Below, in pieces: positions 50,875 through 63,079 of a DNA stretch of 64,000 bases. Position numbers and translations under genes: made by a program. The stretch spans positions 1,200,560 to 1,264,559 of the forward strand of contig OZ038434.1 of the NCBI GenBank assembly GCA_964036275.1. Reading direction: 5' to 3'. The DNA comes from Litoditis marina (lineage: Eukaryota > Nematoda > Chromadorea > Rhabditida > Rhabditidae). The notes beneath the pieces are model-generated. The model did no database searches. It saw nothing but the letters and a program-made list of their open reading frames with translations, and was not told the origin of the DNA. The first letter of the stretch is position 1; every line of letters starts with the position of its first letter.

Positions 50875-53800
50875 TTAACCTTCAGAAGAATCATCGTGGC
50901 TGCACTGTAAACAGGTTCTTGAGAGATTCATTTCTTACAGTACAAAAAGTACAAAAACAACTGTCATGTGTTTTTGCGCCCCTACTGCCTATCATGTTGG
51001 TACATGTTAGCGAGCTGTGCTGTGTTTTTAGTTTGATATTCTCGTATGTATTCATCTAGTCATTTCTTCTGTATTTCTTCTTATATATGGCTTCAATTAT
51101 TTCTCTATTTTTCTTTTCTTTCTCTGATAAACGAGTGCCACATTCTTCGAATGTAGAGTGATTAATTAATAAATGAACCTACATTGTTTGTGTAGATCAA
51201 GCTGCGACTCAGATAAAGTCAACTTCTGCAACTACTATGAACTTACGTCTTCTTTCCACTTCATTTTGTGTTCTTTCTCCACCACTAGTGCCGGTCGAAT
51301 TGTCCTGTCGATCGGCTCAAAAACAGTTTGTCGACTCCGTTGCGGCTCGGCGATTGGTTTGACCTAAAGTATCTTAAATTAAAGTTGTTATGTTCATTTG
51401 AAACAAAAATCCTGGTTGTCATGAAGACTTCCCACTCACTACTCTTTTTCTTAATACTTTTCACTGAACTCAGAATTCCCTTCAAAAAATTTTGAGTTAG
51501 AGTTTATTGTAGAAATCGTACACGAAGTCGGAAAACCAGCCTGAGAGAGGCTATTTGGTGGCCGATTTGTCACAATCAAGTCGACTCGTGAATTTGAATC
51601 GCCGGCAATCGTGTGATTGAATACTGCTTCGAAAACTATGAATTACATACCACATCTGGCTCAGGGACAGCAGTCTTAGCCTCCTCTTGAATTTTTTCTG
51701 CTTTGTTTTTCTGAAAAAAACAGGTCGTACACAGATCTGCATCAGCCATATGAGGTATACCTCAGCCAAGTCATGCAAATCGTGAGCTCGTCCTGATCGA
51801 GGACTTGGTCACATTCTGGCTAAATAGTTACTAACTTTCTATGTATAAGAATAGTGCATGTGACCCAAACCTAGGCGAGGTGGTCACCAGATGATAGTTC
51901 AGCTGAAAGGTGACCTTTTCACGAGACTTCGCTACGGTGCCTGGTACGCGAGAGGGCTTATGTGAGCTATAGCTTGCCACTCTAATATAGTGTCTAGTTG
52001 TTTGATTTTCATTGTAGTCTTCACAGTTTACAGCTGGAAATTCTCACCGAAACATCAGGAGTCTTGGGATCAGGGATCTTTGATTCTTCCTGCACCCTCT
52101 CTCTTTTCTTTCTCTATAAGATGTTGTTTTCATTACACGTACTATTTTTCCGAATTCAGAAACTATCTTTATCTAATCAATCGAAATTCCTACTTTAGTT
52201 TCGCTTATGAAAAACTATAACTGTCTTTGTCAGAAACAGCGTCTACGTTGCATTATTGTTAGTGTAAGTAACTGCCAACTAATTCAATTCATTCTCTTAG
52301 TTAAATTTTGTGTCAATTAAAGATAAATAGTACCACTCTTCTAGAAATACTCCGCATTTTCACTCTCGATTTCGATATCAGTGACCGCACGACGGAACGC
52401 GGTGAGTTTAACGGTTCGCACGGCGCCTTGGCTTCTTTTCTTTTCGTCATTTTCTTCTTCTCGACTTTCGTCTGGAACTAATCACATGACTTCTCAAAAG
52501 TTTCACTGGTGAAAATAAAAGAATAGACCATATTTATTCACGATGCAGCACGTTTCTTTCCACATTGTTGGATGTGGCACTTCAATTGGAGAAATGAGAA
52601 GAAAAATTGAAATGATGAAAAGGGTAAAAATTGAAATGATTAAAAGCGTTGCCAACGGTAAGGCGGGAGTGTACTGTATATCTCACTTTCCGATGTGTAC
52701 GCACACATCTCTTCGATTCCAAAGCCGGCCTGTTCTGTGCTCTAATAGCGCAGTGGTTAGTGCCCTGCTACGAATCTTTTGCTCGCAGGTTTGATTCCGG
52801 GGAGAGACAGAAACTTATAAATTTGGCACTCACAATAGTCACCGTGTGACGCGCTCATAGTGATTGATGCCACTAGATGTGTTATAGATTGAACGGTGAT
52901 TGAACCGTTTTTGTGGGGCAGTAGTAATTATGAAACACTTTTCCTTCGCGAATTCGTTTCATTTTCAGATTAGTTGGAAGCCGAGTTTGTCGCGTCAGCT
53001 AAACTGTTCAACCGCGCAAATGAGTTGCGGTGAAGTGATTAATTGTCTGGTAATTGGAACTTGAAACGGTTTTCGGATCCTATTAAACAGTAATTTCTAC
53101 CGAAATGGCTATTTTAGAGCGGCTCATGCTCATGTGCATGATGAGCGGTTTGGTTACAAGCAAACTAGGCTGAATATAATGGAACTTTATGAACTTTCTG
53201 TGCATCTCACCACTGACGTCGTTTTCTTCTTTTTGACCTTCTCGGATTTTTCTTCTTCAGTTCGTTCTTCCTGTCTGGCTGCTTTTCTCTGAAAATGATT
53301 GAAGAAGCAATGATTAGTAACTTGTTCCATAACTGTTTTGCTCAATTAATATTTCCCTATTCGAGAAAGCTCGTGACTGCTAGAACTGTTTCAAAACATT
53401 CTGTAAAGTTTGTTGATTGGTAAGAGTAGTATCACAAAGTTCATAGTCAACGAATGCCTGTAGATAAGAAAAGGATATATTTCTGTGCGTTTAACAATTT
53501 TTCAGTATGGTCATATCTTATAAAGTTGGACACTGAATAACTGTTAAATTATACGTTGTACGTAGAAATGAAAGTGACTATATTCAATTAACCCACATTT
53601 AGCTCAGTTGGCAGTTCCGCAGTGCGGTTTCGCTGATTCTGTAAAAAAATTGTTTGTGTTGTAATGTAAAACTAGCGTTCAGTATCTCGAATAGTGCTCA
53701 GAATCAGCATCTACAAGTTCCCCAGTGGTTTATACGTAGTACTTTTTGAATATCCTGAGAGCTATACGAGAAACTCTATAACCAACCGTGGGTGATCGTT

Positions 53801-55368
53801 TGGTTTGAGCGGTAGCATCGTTCGAAACTTTATCAATTGGTCCGTTTGGTTTGGTCGGAGTGATGCTTGGTTTGGTTTGAGTGATAGCATCGTTCGAAAC
53901 ATTTTCAATTGGTCCGTTTAGAGATTTCTGGAAGGAAATGTCGAGGTTTTCTTACCTCGAAAACTCTCTGTGCAACTTAATTTGAGTAGTAGAAGTTTTG
54001 CTGGGGAAGTTACTATGAGATTCTAGCCAAGCTCGTTCTTTGTTCGTTTTCGCATCTACGCGAAATTGTTACTCCGATTACGTCATCGCAATATAGATAA
54101 AAAAAGCTGTCAAACCTATAAAAACCTCAACTTACCTTCGGAGTTTTCTTCAGCACCCGTTTACCAGAGCAGTCATCGTCAATCGTTTCTAGCGTTTGTT
54201 CAGTTGGCAGTCTACGAGTTTGATCATTAGAAAAGAATGTGTTGTGAATACATGAAAAACAGTTATATCGTCGCCACCGGAAATGCGGGAGGGTACTGTA
54301 TATCTCAATTTTCGCTGTGTACAGACACTTGTGTCCGATTCCGAAGTTTGTCAAACCGCCTGGCCTACGAATCTTTTGCTCACAGGTTCGATTCCGGCGA
54401 GATACAATAACTTATAAATTTTACACGCCTATATACGTCACTTACACTGTGGGTCCCGCTTCGGAGGTGTGAAACAACAGCAAAAAAAAAGAGAAAAGAC
54501 CCATCTGAGCAGAAAACCACTTCTCTTTACCGTAACATTTTGAATTTTGAATTCAATTAATTTATTGTAATCTCTGCTTTTATTGAAATTTACTATTATA
54601 TTCTTAGAAAATGATAGCTTTCATTACCACACAATCTCTGACTCATTTTCTTGTAGTCAATTCGAGCAGAGCAGCCCGTGCTGCATATAAAGTATTTAAA
54701 TCGGGTCCTTTAATTGCTCGACTGTTGTACGATTTCACCGTTGAGTTTGGCTGTAGAAAGCAGTAACTCTACAGTCGCCATTTTCCACATAAAGACAGCA
54801 GAGGGTTCAATTGATTGAGCGATGCGGGGCGAGCGGTCATTGATTACTTGCGAGCAGTTGAAAGAGTGTGTAGATCAATGATACACAGACTGGCTGGCGT
54901 CTCCCCAAACCCCGCCCCTTACAAAATCGATGGTACGTTGTCCACAATAGTTTGACAAATCCTATATACAGATAGAAACAGTGAGCCTACTTTCTCTCAG
55001 ATACTTCTTTCAACTCTTTCCGACTCCTCTCCAAACTGGGTTCCGCTGCAATAATAAAACAGCGAAATTCGCGGGCAAAATTAGAATATTGCAGCGAAAT
55101 ACATTCTATGCTGATGTCCAAAGGTGCAAACGATTCAGTTGCTATGTTCCCAAAGTGATAAATCCAAAACGTGTTTTTGTTGAGGACGAATTTTTGTAAT
55201 TTGTCTCGAGCAACGTCTGATCTATTGTGATTCACCACCTTACAGTTATAGTTCAATCTTACTGTAACAAAATGTAACAAAATGCGATAAATTAGTCAAC
55301 TCTACTGTGAATGTAATGATGATTTGTATAATTCGCCGCGACTTACATTTCTTTTCATCAGACGACAT
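50875..55368 (-). CDS. K2: lysine/glutamate-rich micro-exon protein of the tandem family
   Basis: Transcript-order exons: 55368-55347 (ATG, MSSDEKK), 55045-54991, 54211-54136, 53927-53787, 53638-53597, 53288-53211, 52471-52364, 52113-52048, 51710-51651, 51363-51247, 50904-50875 (CSHDDSSEG, TAA). Phases agree throughout (1, 2, then 0); 795 nt, 264 residues. An acceptor lies 8 bases before the ATG. The 53927-53787 exon holds two copies of NGPI-x-x-VSNDA-x-x-QTK. Lys-rich parts include SEKVKKKKTTSV and TKVEKKKMTKRKEAK. The family module is in 51247-51363 (TVFEPIDRTIRPALVVEKEH, then KMKWKED). AATAAA (reverse of 50793-50798) follows the stop by ~80 bases and supports this end. No signal peptide or known domain is seen; it is probably a disordered intracellular protein. 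Confidence 0.68.
52650..52860 (+). repeat. tRNA-derived SINE-like repeat S1, copy 1
   Basis: Contains GGGAGTGTACTGTATATCTC, then A-box TAATAGCGCAGTGGTTAGTG and B-box GGTTTGATTCCGG, then AACTTATAAATTT. It matches 54277-54480 over most of its length. The pol III boxes with extra flanks are typical of a SINE head. Confidence 0.7.
54277..54480 (+). repeat. tRNA-derived SINE-like repeat S1, copy 2
   Basis: Shares GGGAGGGTACTGTATATCTC, CTACGAATCTTTTGCTCACA, GGTTCGATTCCGG and AACTTATAAATTT with copy 1. The A-box part is lost. Confidence 0.7.
54788..54967 (+). repeat. Dispersed repeat R2, copy 2
   Basis: Close match to 25933-26118. It ends 23 bases from a K2 exon (54991-55045), inside the following intron. 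Confidence 0.9.
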
Positions 55369-55376
55369 TGTAAAGC

Positions 55377-56600
55377 CTGTGACGAGAAAATAATTCCTAC
55401 CGGAACACATTGTAATAAATTTATTTTTAAATAGATTCCGTTTACAAAAATTCGTGTAAGCTTGTTGACAAAACAGAACTTGTCTGAAAATGAGCAAAAC
55501 TTGTTTACCTCGGGATATCCGCCTCCACGACACACGAATGTTTAATACTGAGATTATGCAACGATTTTAGACATTGTAATATTTATCTGAATAAGCAACC
55601 TCTCTGTTATTGTCTTTTTGTTGTGTCATATTTTTTTCATTCCGTTCGTTCAATCGTTTATTTATGCAATGATTATCACATTTATATCAGAAGAAGGGGA
55701 CAGCGATGGCGAGATTCTGTAAATATATTGAATGAAGTTGTACTAGGGTCATTTGATATGATTTTTCAATGTTCAATGAAGTTTTGATAAACGTTGAACG
55801 AAGCAGGATTTACGAAGTAGATCAACAGTTCTGGTCTTGCTTTACAATTTTGACTAAGATGTTTACTTATTCAAGAATGTGTAATTATTAATAATAGAAA
55901 ACACAATATATAGGCTCTTTTCAATTACAACTTGGTAGTGCTCTAGTGTTACAAAAAAGATTGCATTGTGAAACTTACAGAAACTATGTTAGTGACGATA
56001 TTCTATCAAGAGGTGATGTTGTAGAATTGTTGTTGAATGATTTATGTACATGAACGACTTCTCAAGCTTGCGCTGAAACTAAAAATATCTGACAAGCAAA
56101 CATCAATTCTCAGTTTTCTAACATTCTCATTTCACCGTGTACAACGATCGAAGAGCATACGATACGCGAGCACATATTGTCACTACTGATATAGTTCACA
56201 CCATTCCTACTGAGACTCCTACAGTAACCTAACAAACTTTCCGAAGGCTGTTGTGAAGCTGAAAATGTAGTTCATGAAAATTGGTCTCGTATATTTTTTT
56301 CTGAAAAGGAGAATGAGGTACGAGAATCTCCAACTTCTCCGATCAAAAGTAAGTGAGAAAAACGGCTTGGACGTTTCGGAATCCTACTGTAGAAGTCTCA
56401 GTAGGATTGGAAAAAACTATAACTTACTAATATAGAAAAACCTGGTGCGTTCGTAAAAACTTTATACTTTCGGTATAAGGTTCCATAGGTTGAACTTTGT
56501 CTAACTGCACTGCCCCGCTAGCTTGATGAAACTATAAAACTATACAAATTAGCTGTAATATTTCAAGTTGTGCCCTAATTTCAGAGGGGTCATTGTTCAC
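55377..56600. other. Region between K2 and K1
   Basis: Contains a possible K2 5' UTR exon near 55507-55535 (a GT donor in minus orientation after CGGATATCCCGAG) and a MITE (56190-56421). No other exon is seen. Confidence 0.4.
56190..56421 (+). mobile_element. MITE family M1, copy
   Basis: Left TATAGTTCACACCATTCCTA, right GTCTCAGTAGGATTGGAAAA then AACTATA. The interior is close to 9595-9814. Confidence 0.85.
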
Positions 56601-56604
56601 CTTT

Positions 56605-59600
56605 CTAGCCGCTCTTCTTCTTTTCTTTCTCTGTGTGGGCCGGTACCATTATGCCGACATTTGGAGAACCTAGAAAGAATGCATTACAATCGAGTATTCG
56701 ATAAAGGTAAACGCAAGTGTAACTATGACAAATCTCGTGGGACTTAGCCGTGGAAAATCAGGTGCCAAGTCTTGCGGTAACGAACTCCAGACTAAGTACT
56801 CCCCTAAGTCCCAGATTCTAAAAACGATACTTCTTTATCTTCCAGCAAATGATGAGATAATATATGCATTTATATCTAATTTTCTCACTAGTTCTCATTT
56901 TTTAACTCAAATTTCAATTTCATCCACTCTAAAGTGCAGTTTTGCCACATTGAAAACTTCAAAAGTGGCGCGCGGCAATGATTTTGCGAGCCAGGCCTGA
57001 GCCGTTAAGCTACGCCCCCTTATGTCCCCCTCTAACTACCCCAGGTTCTGTCTGAGAAGTAGGTTTGTCGGTTTGAGGTGGAAAACTCTCTAGTTTTCCC
57101 ATTCAATTTTGTTCTGATAACTCTATAGCAGTACTGAGGTTATAACCTAAACGACATGCAGTCTCCCACATTCACTCAGGATCACAACAAAATACTACTC
57201 AGAACATGCCTGCTTGTGTTACAGTGTAATTACAGTAAATGCAGCATGGTGGGATAACAAGTCGATTTTTTGGCGTTTCGACTAAAAAATGCAGTATTTC
57301 TCAGGTTTCGAGTAAACGCGATTCAGCAAAATACAGGACATGCTCGGAGAATCGCATGTTTTGATTACGACAAATCAATAACCTTCCTTATTCTTCTTAT
57401 GAACTGTGCTGGGGGCAATGATAGGGTTGGGCGAGCCACAGTTTTGGTCCGCAGCTGGGTGTTCAGCCTGAAAACGAGGAAAAATTGCGGGAAATAGTTT
57501 TTCTGTGCATTATTTGGGTCCGAAATCACATTTAGAATTCGAGCTGGAGCTTGAAATAGTACATCACATTTGTTCCTCTATTGATGTATCTACTTTCAAA
57601 CAATATGGCATCAGAGAAATAGAAAAAATAGATAGAAGAGTATACGGACAATTACGTGCCAATTAGCAAGTCACTTTCGTAGCGCCCATGATGAGATTTT
57701 GCGAGTCATAAAGACACAGATGTCTGTGCCCTCCGTGACCCCCATGCTCTCTCGCGTTTGTAGTTTGCTAATCGCAGAAAATTGGCGTCTATCGTTCCAA
57801 GACGAAGGGAGAACGATTATCGATTATTTGTCACAGATGAGAGAGTGGGTAGATCAATGATACGCAGCAAGCTGGCCGTTCGCCAAGCTCCTTACAGAAT
57901 TGTTCGTACAGTAGCCTGACAACTCCTATACCTTATCTTTGGGAGAATTGACTTTGATGTCGCTGACAGCAGACTCGGGAGCCGTGCCAACCACCTCCAC
58001 TTTCGACGTGTTCGCAACATCACACTGAACGATTCACATTTAGTTAGTAATTTATATTAACACTATCATATTTATATATTCTTATTGCAGTTTTATATAT
58101 TTCTTACTTCATAATTGTTCATATAATTAACGCAGTAATTCTGAATCACGACCACAAACTACATCAACGTGTAATAAGAAATATATAGTGAAAGTAGAGT
58201 GTGAAAAGTTGTTCCTAACGGTATTCGGGGTGGTTGCAAAGCATTGTTGAACACTAAATGTTGTTTTATCTGCTACAGGGAATGTGTCTGAACGTAAATA
58301 AAACACGGGTAAAATGGGTCTCTGCCGTTGGGAATATGAAGTCACGATAGAAAATAAATACCACAATTATTTGAAAATTATTATTATAAATATATCATGC
58401 AGATGTAATCATTGTGTCAACCCACCCCCTCCTTCCACTTCAGTTTGGTTTCCTTCTCGACGAACAGTGCTGGTCGGGCCTGACTAATCATTTCGAACTT
58501 GGTGAAACTCGGCTGCAGGTGCTGAAGTACTCAAACATCATCTCGGAACATAATCTAATCTGAATTGTTCGATCTGCGAATACAGAATAACTGTCGATTT
58601 TCCTCAAGAGGAAGTGTACCCAGGCTATAAACACAGCTACCTGCCCTACCATAAGCTAATCCTATACGGTAACCCGGCAGGTTTTTCAATAGCTGGAAAA
58701 CGCCACGCCTTCCAATTGATCAGAAGACACCATATGATTTTTATCAATAAAATGTTCATGACATTTTTTGCCACAGTACGGTTGATAATCGGGTTGGAAT
58801 TGCTTTCAGTAATAGAGAAAATAGCTGTCGTGTTTCGAGGAAATCTCATCGATCATGGTCCAGCACTTGAGATGTGAGTTGAACTTGAAACTTTGAATGT
58901 CAAGTTCTAGTTTTAGTGTTATTTCAAGTTCAAACAATAAAAGTTGGAACGATTTCTCACATCCCTCTGACCGCCTGGGGTCTCTTCTGCCTCCTTCTCT
59001 TCAACCTCCTTTTCTTTGCAATCATCGTGCTTCTTCGCCTTTTTCTGGAAATATTGACTTTTCTAGTTCTGCCCAATCGAAAATACATTATCAAAGTGAG
59101 CACGGAGGAGATAACAACGATTACTATTTTACTTTCACCCCCACTTTTTTCGTTTCAGCCAGAATAAGTCTTGTGTAACTTTCACGCCCCCCCCCCCCCA
59201 CCATGGGTGTGAAAGTAACATGGCTCCGTTTCAACTAAGAATCAGGAGGGTGAGGGCGATTGTTAAATATTGCCAGGTATGTTACTTTCACTACTCCCTC
59301 CCCCCCCCCCCCTTACGTTGCGGGGGGGGGGGGGGGGGGGGGGTTGATTGTACAACGTCGGAACTATCACAAAGGGGGCATTATCCACTTACCATCACTA
59401 TTATAACTATTAAAGTGGTTGTAGAAAATAAATACAAGTAACGGAAAGTTAGAAGTGATGATAGAACTCAGAGATGTGACATAAACTTGCAGTCGGTGAG
59501 GTAAGATTCGGTTGGCTATTCAAGAATCTTTTTGCAGACAAAACTGCGCTCACCAAACTTTTCTTCGAGTTCTCTTTTTTCTTCTTTTTCGATTTCGCAT

Positions 59601-60388
59601 CTTTGTTTGCCATTTCTGATCCGAGTCTGTAAAATGTTTTGATTGAGAACTAATTTAAAGTTATTCAAAAAAAATACTACCCTAGTTATCCCATGGTTCA
59701 CTCCGGGTTGATAAAACAGAAAAACACCACCAACCCCTCCTCGACTGCCTGCTTTCCTTTCCCATCTACGCTTTCTTTTTTGTCTTTCTCCCTCATCGTT
59801 TTTGAGTTCTTCTTTCTTCTGAAAAGGGAAAAACAGTTGCAAAGATTCACATTGAACATGGACCGAAAATGCAAACGAATTGAGATAAGCGACGTACTGG
59901 TTTTAAGGGTTCTGCTACTTACAACGTCGTCTCAAATCGTTCCGACGAGCGATGCAGAAGCTCATTGCATTACCTGCCCCTAAGATAGGACTAAGGACAT
60001 AGGTGAATCTCTTTCGAGTCTTTCATCATTATCTCTGACAGCCAATCCTTTTGAAAGGTAACGAAGTAAAAATGCCTAGAAAACTGCAAAAAAAAAGAGC
60101 ACAAAAAAAATTGTGCTGGTAAGGAGGATCCGCAGGGTGAAATTTATTTTAACTCCTCCCGCGCTCTGATGAACACTGCTAAAGAACACCTTCTCAGAGT
60201 ATGTTTCGGCTTCTCATCTATACTAGCTTAATTCAATAAAACACTTCAATTGTCTTTAAACCAACAAAAAGACAAGATGCTCACTTGGATGACGTAGACT
60301 TGGGCGAAACGGCTGGATGTGGCGAGGTGGATGACTTGCTCAAGCTGGTCTTCTTTTTTCTCCACGAAAGATCATGAATTTTCTTCAT
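56605..60388 (-). CDS. K1: lysine-rich micro-exon protein of the tandem family
   Basis: Transcript-order exons: 60388-60285 (ATG, MKKIHDLSWRKKK), 59818-59735, 59626-59554, 59044-58961, 58521-58426, 58024-57932, 57467-57383, 56669-56605 (TAG). Phases agree at every junction (2, 2, 0, 0, 0, 0, 1); 684 nt, 227 residues. An acceptor lies 17 bases before the ATG. Order: Ser/Lys N-terminus (TSLSKSSTSPHPAVSPKSTS), Lys blocks (NKDAKSKKKKKENSKKS), an acidic stretch (KEVEEKEAEETPGG), the family module in 58426-58521 (TKFEMISQARPALFVEKETK, then LKWKEG), and two related C-terminal exons (CGSPNPIIAPSTVHKK; GSPNVGIMVPAHTEKEKKKS). A donor-like AAAG|GTGAAC just after the stop hints that the last exon may be spliced further in some transcripts. 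Confidence 0.65.
57690..57930 (+). repeat. Dispersed repeat R2, diverged copy
   Basis: The second half shares GAGTG(G/T)GTAGATCAATGATA, AAGCTGGC and CTGACAA(A)(C/T)TCCTATAC with 25933-26118. It runs up to the donor of the K1 exon 57932-58024. Confidence 0.55.
59184..59343. repeat. Poly(C)/poly(G) tracts
   Basis: Runs of C at ~59187-59198 and ~59299-59312, then a G run of over 20 at ~59321-59343 after TTACGTTG. Similar flanks (GTTACTTTCAC / GTGAAAGTAAC) make the first C run part of an inverted arrangement. It lies in a K1 intron. Assembly length here is unreliable. Confidence 0.85.
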
Positions 60389-61015
60389 TATTCTTTCCGT
60401 TGAGTCTAAAAAGCATTAAGCAATTTTTTTGCAATCTCTATTAGAAACTGAGCGTGCTAAATTTTTGATGCTAACCATTTTCAAAATGTGATTCAACAAC
60501 CATTCAACAAACACTCGTTTTCAAACACTACAGTTTTTGTTATGAAGTTTGTTCAAAATCTTTCAGTTTGATTTAAATTGGTCCAAATTGCGAAACAACT
60601 TACTCATCATCTCGAATCAGCTGTGGACCGCCCGGAGCACGAAAAATTTACAAATAAACAGTGTGGGCGATTCTGCAAAAAGTGTTTCGCGTGCACTGAA
60701 AGTACGAGTTATGGAATTCCGCCCACTAACGGGAAAACAGCTAGCAAACCGATGGAATCTTTATTTTTCTCGTTTTTGTTTTTATTCTTGTTTTTATTTT
60801 CAAGTTTCCATTCATGAACTTGATATATTTGCTCCACAACTGGCAGTCAAGTATAATCTACTTTCTACTGCTAAACAAACAATTTCCTGTAAAAGCCCGC
60901 TGTAAGTATGATAGTGGAGGTTTTAAAGCATGTACTTTTTTAGATTTTCACATAACGCCTAAAATTACACAAACTTTTTATTTTTCTCTGTAGCTCTGGT
61001 CAACATCACCGGGAT

Positions 61016-61165
61016 CTCTATCTCTCTCTATCCCTCTCTCTCTATCCCTCTCTCTCTATCCCTCTCTCTCTATCCCTCTCTCTCACCCTCTGTCTATATC
61101 TCTCTCGCTCTCTATCTATCTATCTCTCTATCTCACTCTCTGTCTCTATTTCTCTGGTCTCTCTA
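61016..61165 (+). repeat. CTCT microsatellite with a CTCTCTCTATCC higher-order unit
   Basis: About 150 bp. The first part repeats CTCTCTCTATCC about four times; the rest is irregular CTCTAT. Confidence 0.9.
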
Positions 61166-62303
61166 TGTTTGAATGGGCGTGGTGTTTCGGGGCTCCGCTA
61201 TCCTATCAATCGTTTCTGATCAATACGCCACTCCTGTTTTACAACTATTTTTGTTCATTTAACCGATTATATTTCAAAAAAATAATATTTCTCTAAATAA
61301 TGACTATTACAAAGTCGTAGATCATAGATTTATATATGACCCATCATAAAATGGGGACGCTACCTTCGCTAACGTTCCTTCATGTTATTTCTATTACAAA
61401 ACCTAATTTCACCGTTTTTTAAAGATGTAACTTAATTTTCACACTTACTTCCGCTATTCCAGGTTTTATCTCTGGCTGACGTACATATATTATGTCAATA
61501 CTCAAATGTTTTAATTGATGTCCAGTATTATTACGGATAAACATCGACTTTAGCAGATGGAAAATGAAGTTATTTAGAAGGTTCGTTAATTACTCGTGCT
61601 TTTCAACTATAGTATTAGCTACAACTTTATAGTTAATTTGAACATTTCGTTGATTGTTTACCTCATCACCCATAAAAATGAGGGAGCTCAGCTGTTGGTA
61701 ACCTGGTCGTCGAAAAAGGCCGTGGGAAAATAAATGGTCATCTCAGGCTCAGTATTTTGAGTGGTTACCAACCGCCGCACTTCGCAAGTTGAGAAAGGTC
61801 ATCGAAAAAAGCTGGCTAGGCGATGTTAACCAACCGCCACACTTAATGACAGACGAAACATGTACCAGATTTCACTGAAACATGACATGATGTTTAGTAT
61901 GATAGAGCATTTTCATCTTTCACACATGTACATTTCATTTAGTATCATTCCGCAAAAGTTGTTGTTGCATAGGCGGTTGTACAGTGGGTGTCCGTAAATT
62001 GTTCACACTGTCTCATATTTGTTTGTTTATTGGTATCTTCTTCTCAGTAATCTCTTCTTATTTCTGTACCTAAGCATTATCTATCACCTGTGCAATACAA
62101 AACTTCCATAGTCCAATTAACTTGTGCCATAGGGCGACATCGCAGTGAGTATCAAGTGTGAGATAGGTGTGTCGTGCTTAATTTGTCAAATTAGGCAAGA
62201 ATATGTGCAGATAGAGTTCAAGTTTCACTCGACTCCACAATTCCACCCCTTCTAACTCTCTTCTTACATATTTCGGCTTTTCTTCGCCGTACACGCAGCA
62301 CAG

Positions 62304-62550
62304 GGGAAATAGCAAAGGGGACGAGTGGTAAAGGGGACGACCGAGGGACGAGGGGTAAATGGGACGAGGGTTTGACAAATAGATCTGGTAAAACGAGATA
62401 TTTATCGGTTCTGCGGCTCACATTGCTGACTTAAACCGTTTATTTGGTACTAATGGTGATTGTAATCTCCAACACTGATAATTGTGATTTAACCTATAAT
62501 TATTTTGTCGAGCCTCGTCCCCTTTACCCCTCGTCCCCTTTGCTATTGGC
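62304..62550. mobile_element. 247-bp MITE with 10-bp target duplication
   Basis: Terminal inverted repeats (left ~62305 GGAAATAGCAAAGGGGACGA; right reverse complement GCCAATAGCAAAGGGGACGA) are flanked by perfect direct repeats CGCAGCACAG at 62294-62303 and 62551-62560. A GGGACGA-rich stretch is repeated internally. A duplication of 8-11 bp fits hAT- or Mutator-like elements; the length alone does not decide. Confidence 0.88.
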
Positions 62551-62885
62551 CGCAGCACAGGTATCTCAATTTCCACCGTCACTGAGTGCTTTGCGCCTAT
62601 AAGCCCTACCTATTCGCCTGCTGGGAATCCCTTGGACCTAATTCAAATCCACACCAATGCACTTTCCACTCTCGAGCGATTACCCCTTTTCAAGTTAGTG
62701 TAACTTCCACAAACGCACAATTTTCTTCTATAGTTCCCACATTCCCCGGGTACGTAGGACATCTGAACAGGGAGGTAAAAATTTTCTTGTGTAAACTGTT
62801 CTTAACTTACCACCATCACTTGTTATAATTTTCCATCTCCAAGCAAAACGTACGACCGCTCTGTGTGTATAGAATGTAAGTAAAC

Positions 62886-63079
62886 ATGGAAACATGCGTT
62901 ACCTCTGAAGAATTTCGTGTCATAAAGCCAAAGGAAATTGAGCAATCACAAAATCACCCAAATTATTATGTCCGTTCACTGTTTTCGATTTTGACAGTCA
63001 TATCATGTGAAATAAACTATAAAACTACCTTTGCGCCTCAAACGTATCAAAAACTAGATTTGCAACATTATACAAGACC
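62886..63079 (+). CDS. Possible first exon of an unrecognised gene
   Basis: ATG at 62886 opens METCVTSEEFRVIKPKEIEQ and runs with protein-like composition to ...YTRPDN, where a good donor (AAT|GTAAGTG) occurs. A later TTTCAG acceptor near 63635 could start a second exon but no phase-consistent continuation is convincing. It may be chance. Confidence 0.2.

Larger units (their letters stand above)
60406..62885. other. Upstream of K1: repeats, no supported gene
   Basis: Presumed K1 promoter side. It holds a CT-rich microsatellite (61016-61165), two AACCAACCGCC(G/A)CACTT motifs (61767 and 61829) and a MITE (62304-62550). The open frame at 60549-60905 has no ATG-donor structure I trust. Confidence 0.45.

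Noticed and set aside
47113..50880. One-gene model joining K2 to K3 (50904-50880 spliced to 47168-47113)
   Set aside because: The phases fit, but the K2 exon reaches TAA two codons past the weak donor, an AATAAA follows within 80 bases, and K3 has its own 22-nt start exon. Two genes is the simpler reading.
60549..60905. 118-codon plus-strand frame
   Set aside because: The ATG stands in AT-rich DNA with no donor or acceptor support. The tail is low complexity (FCFYSCFYFQ).
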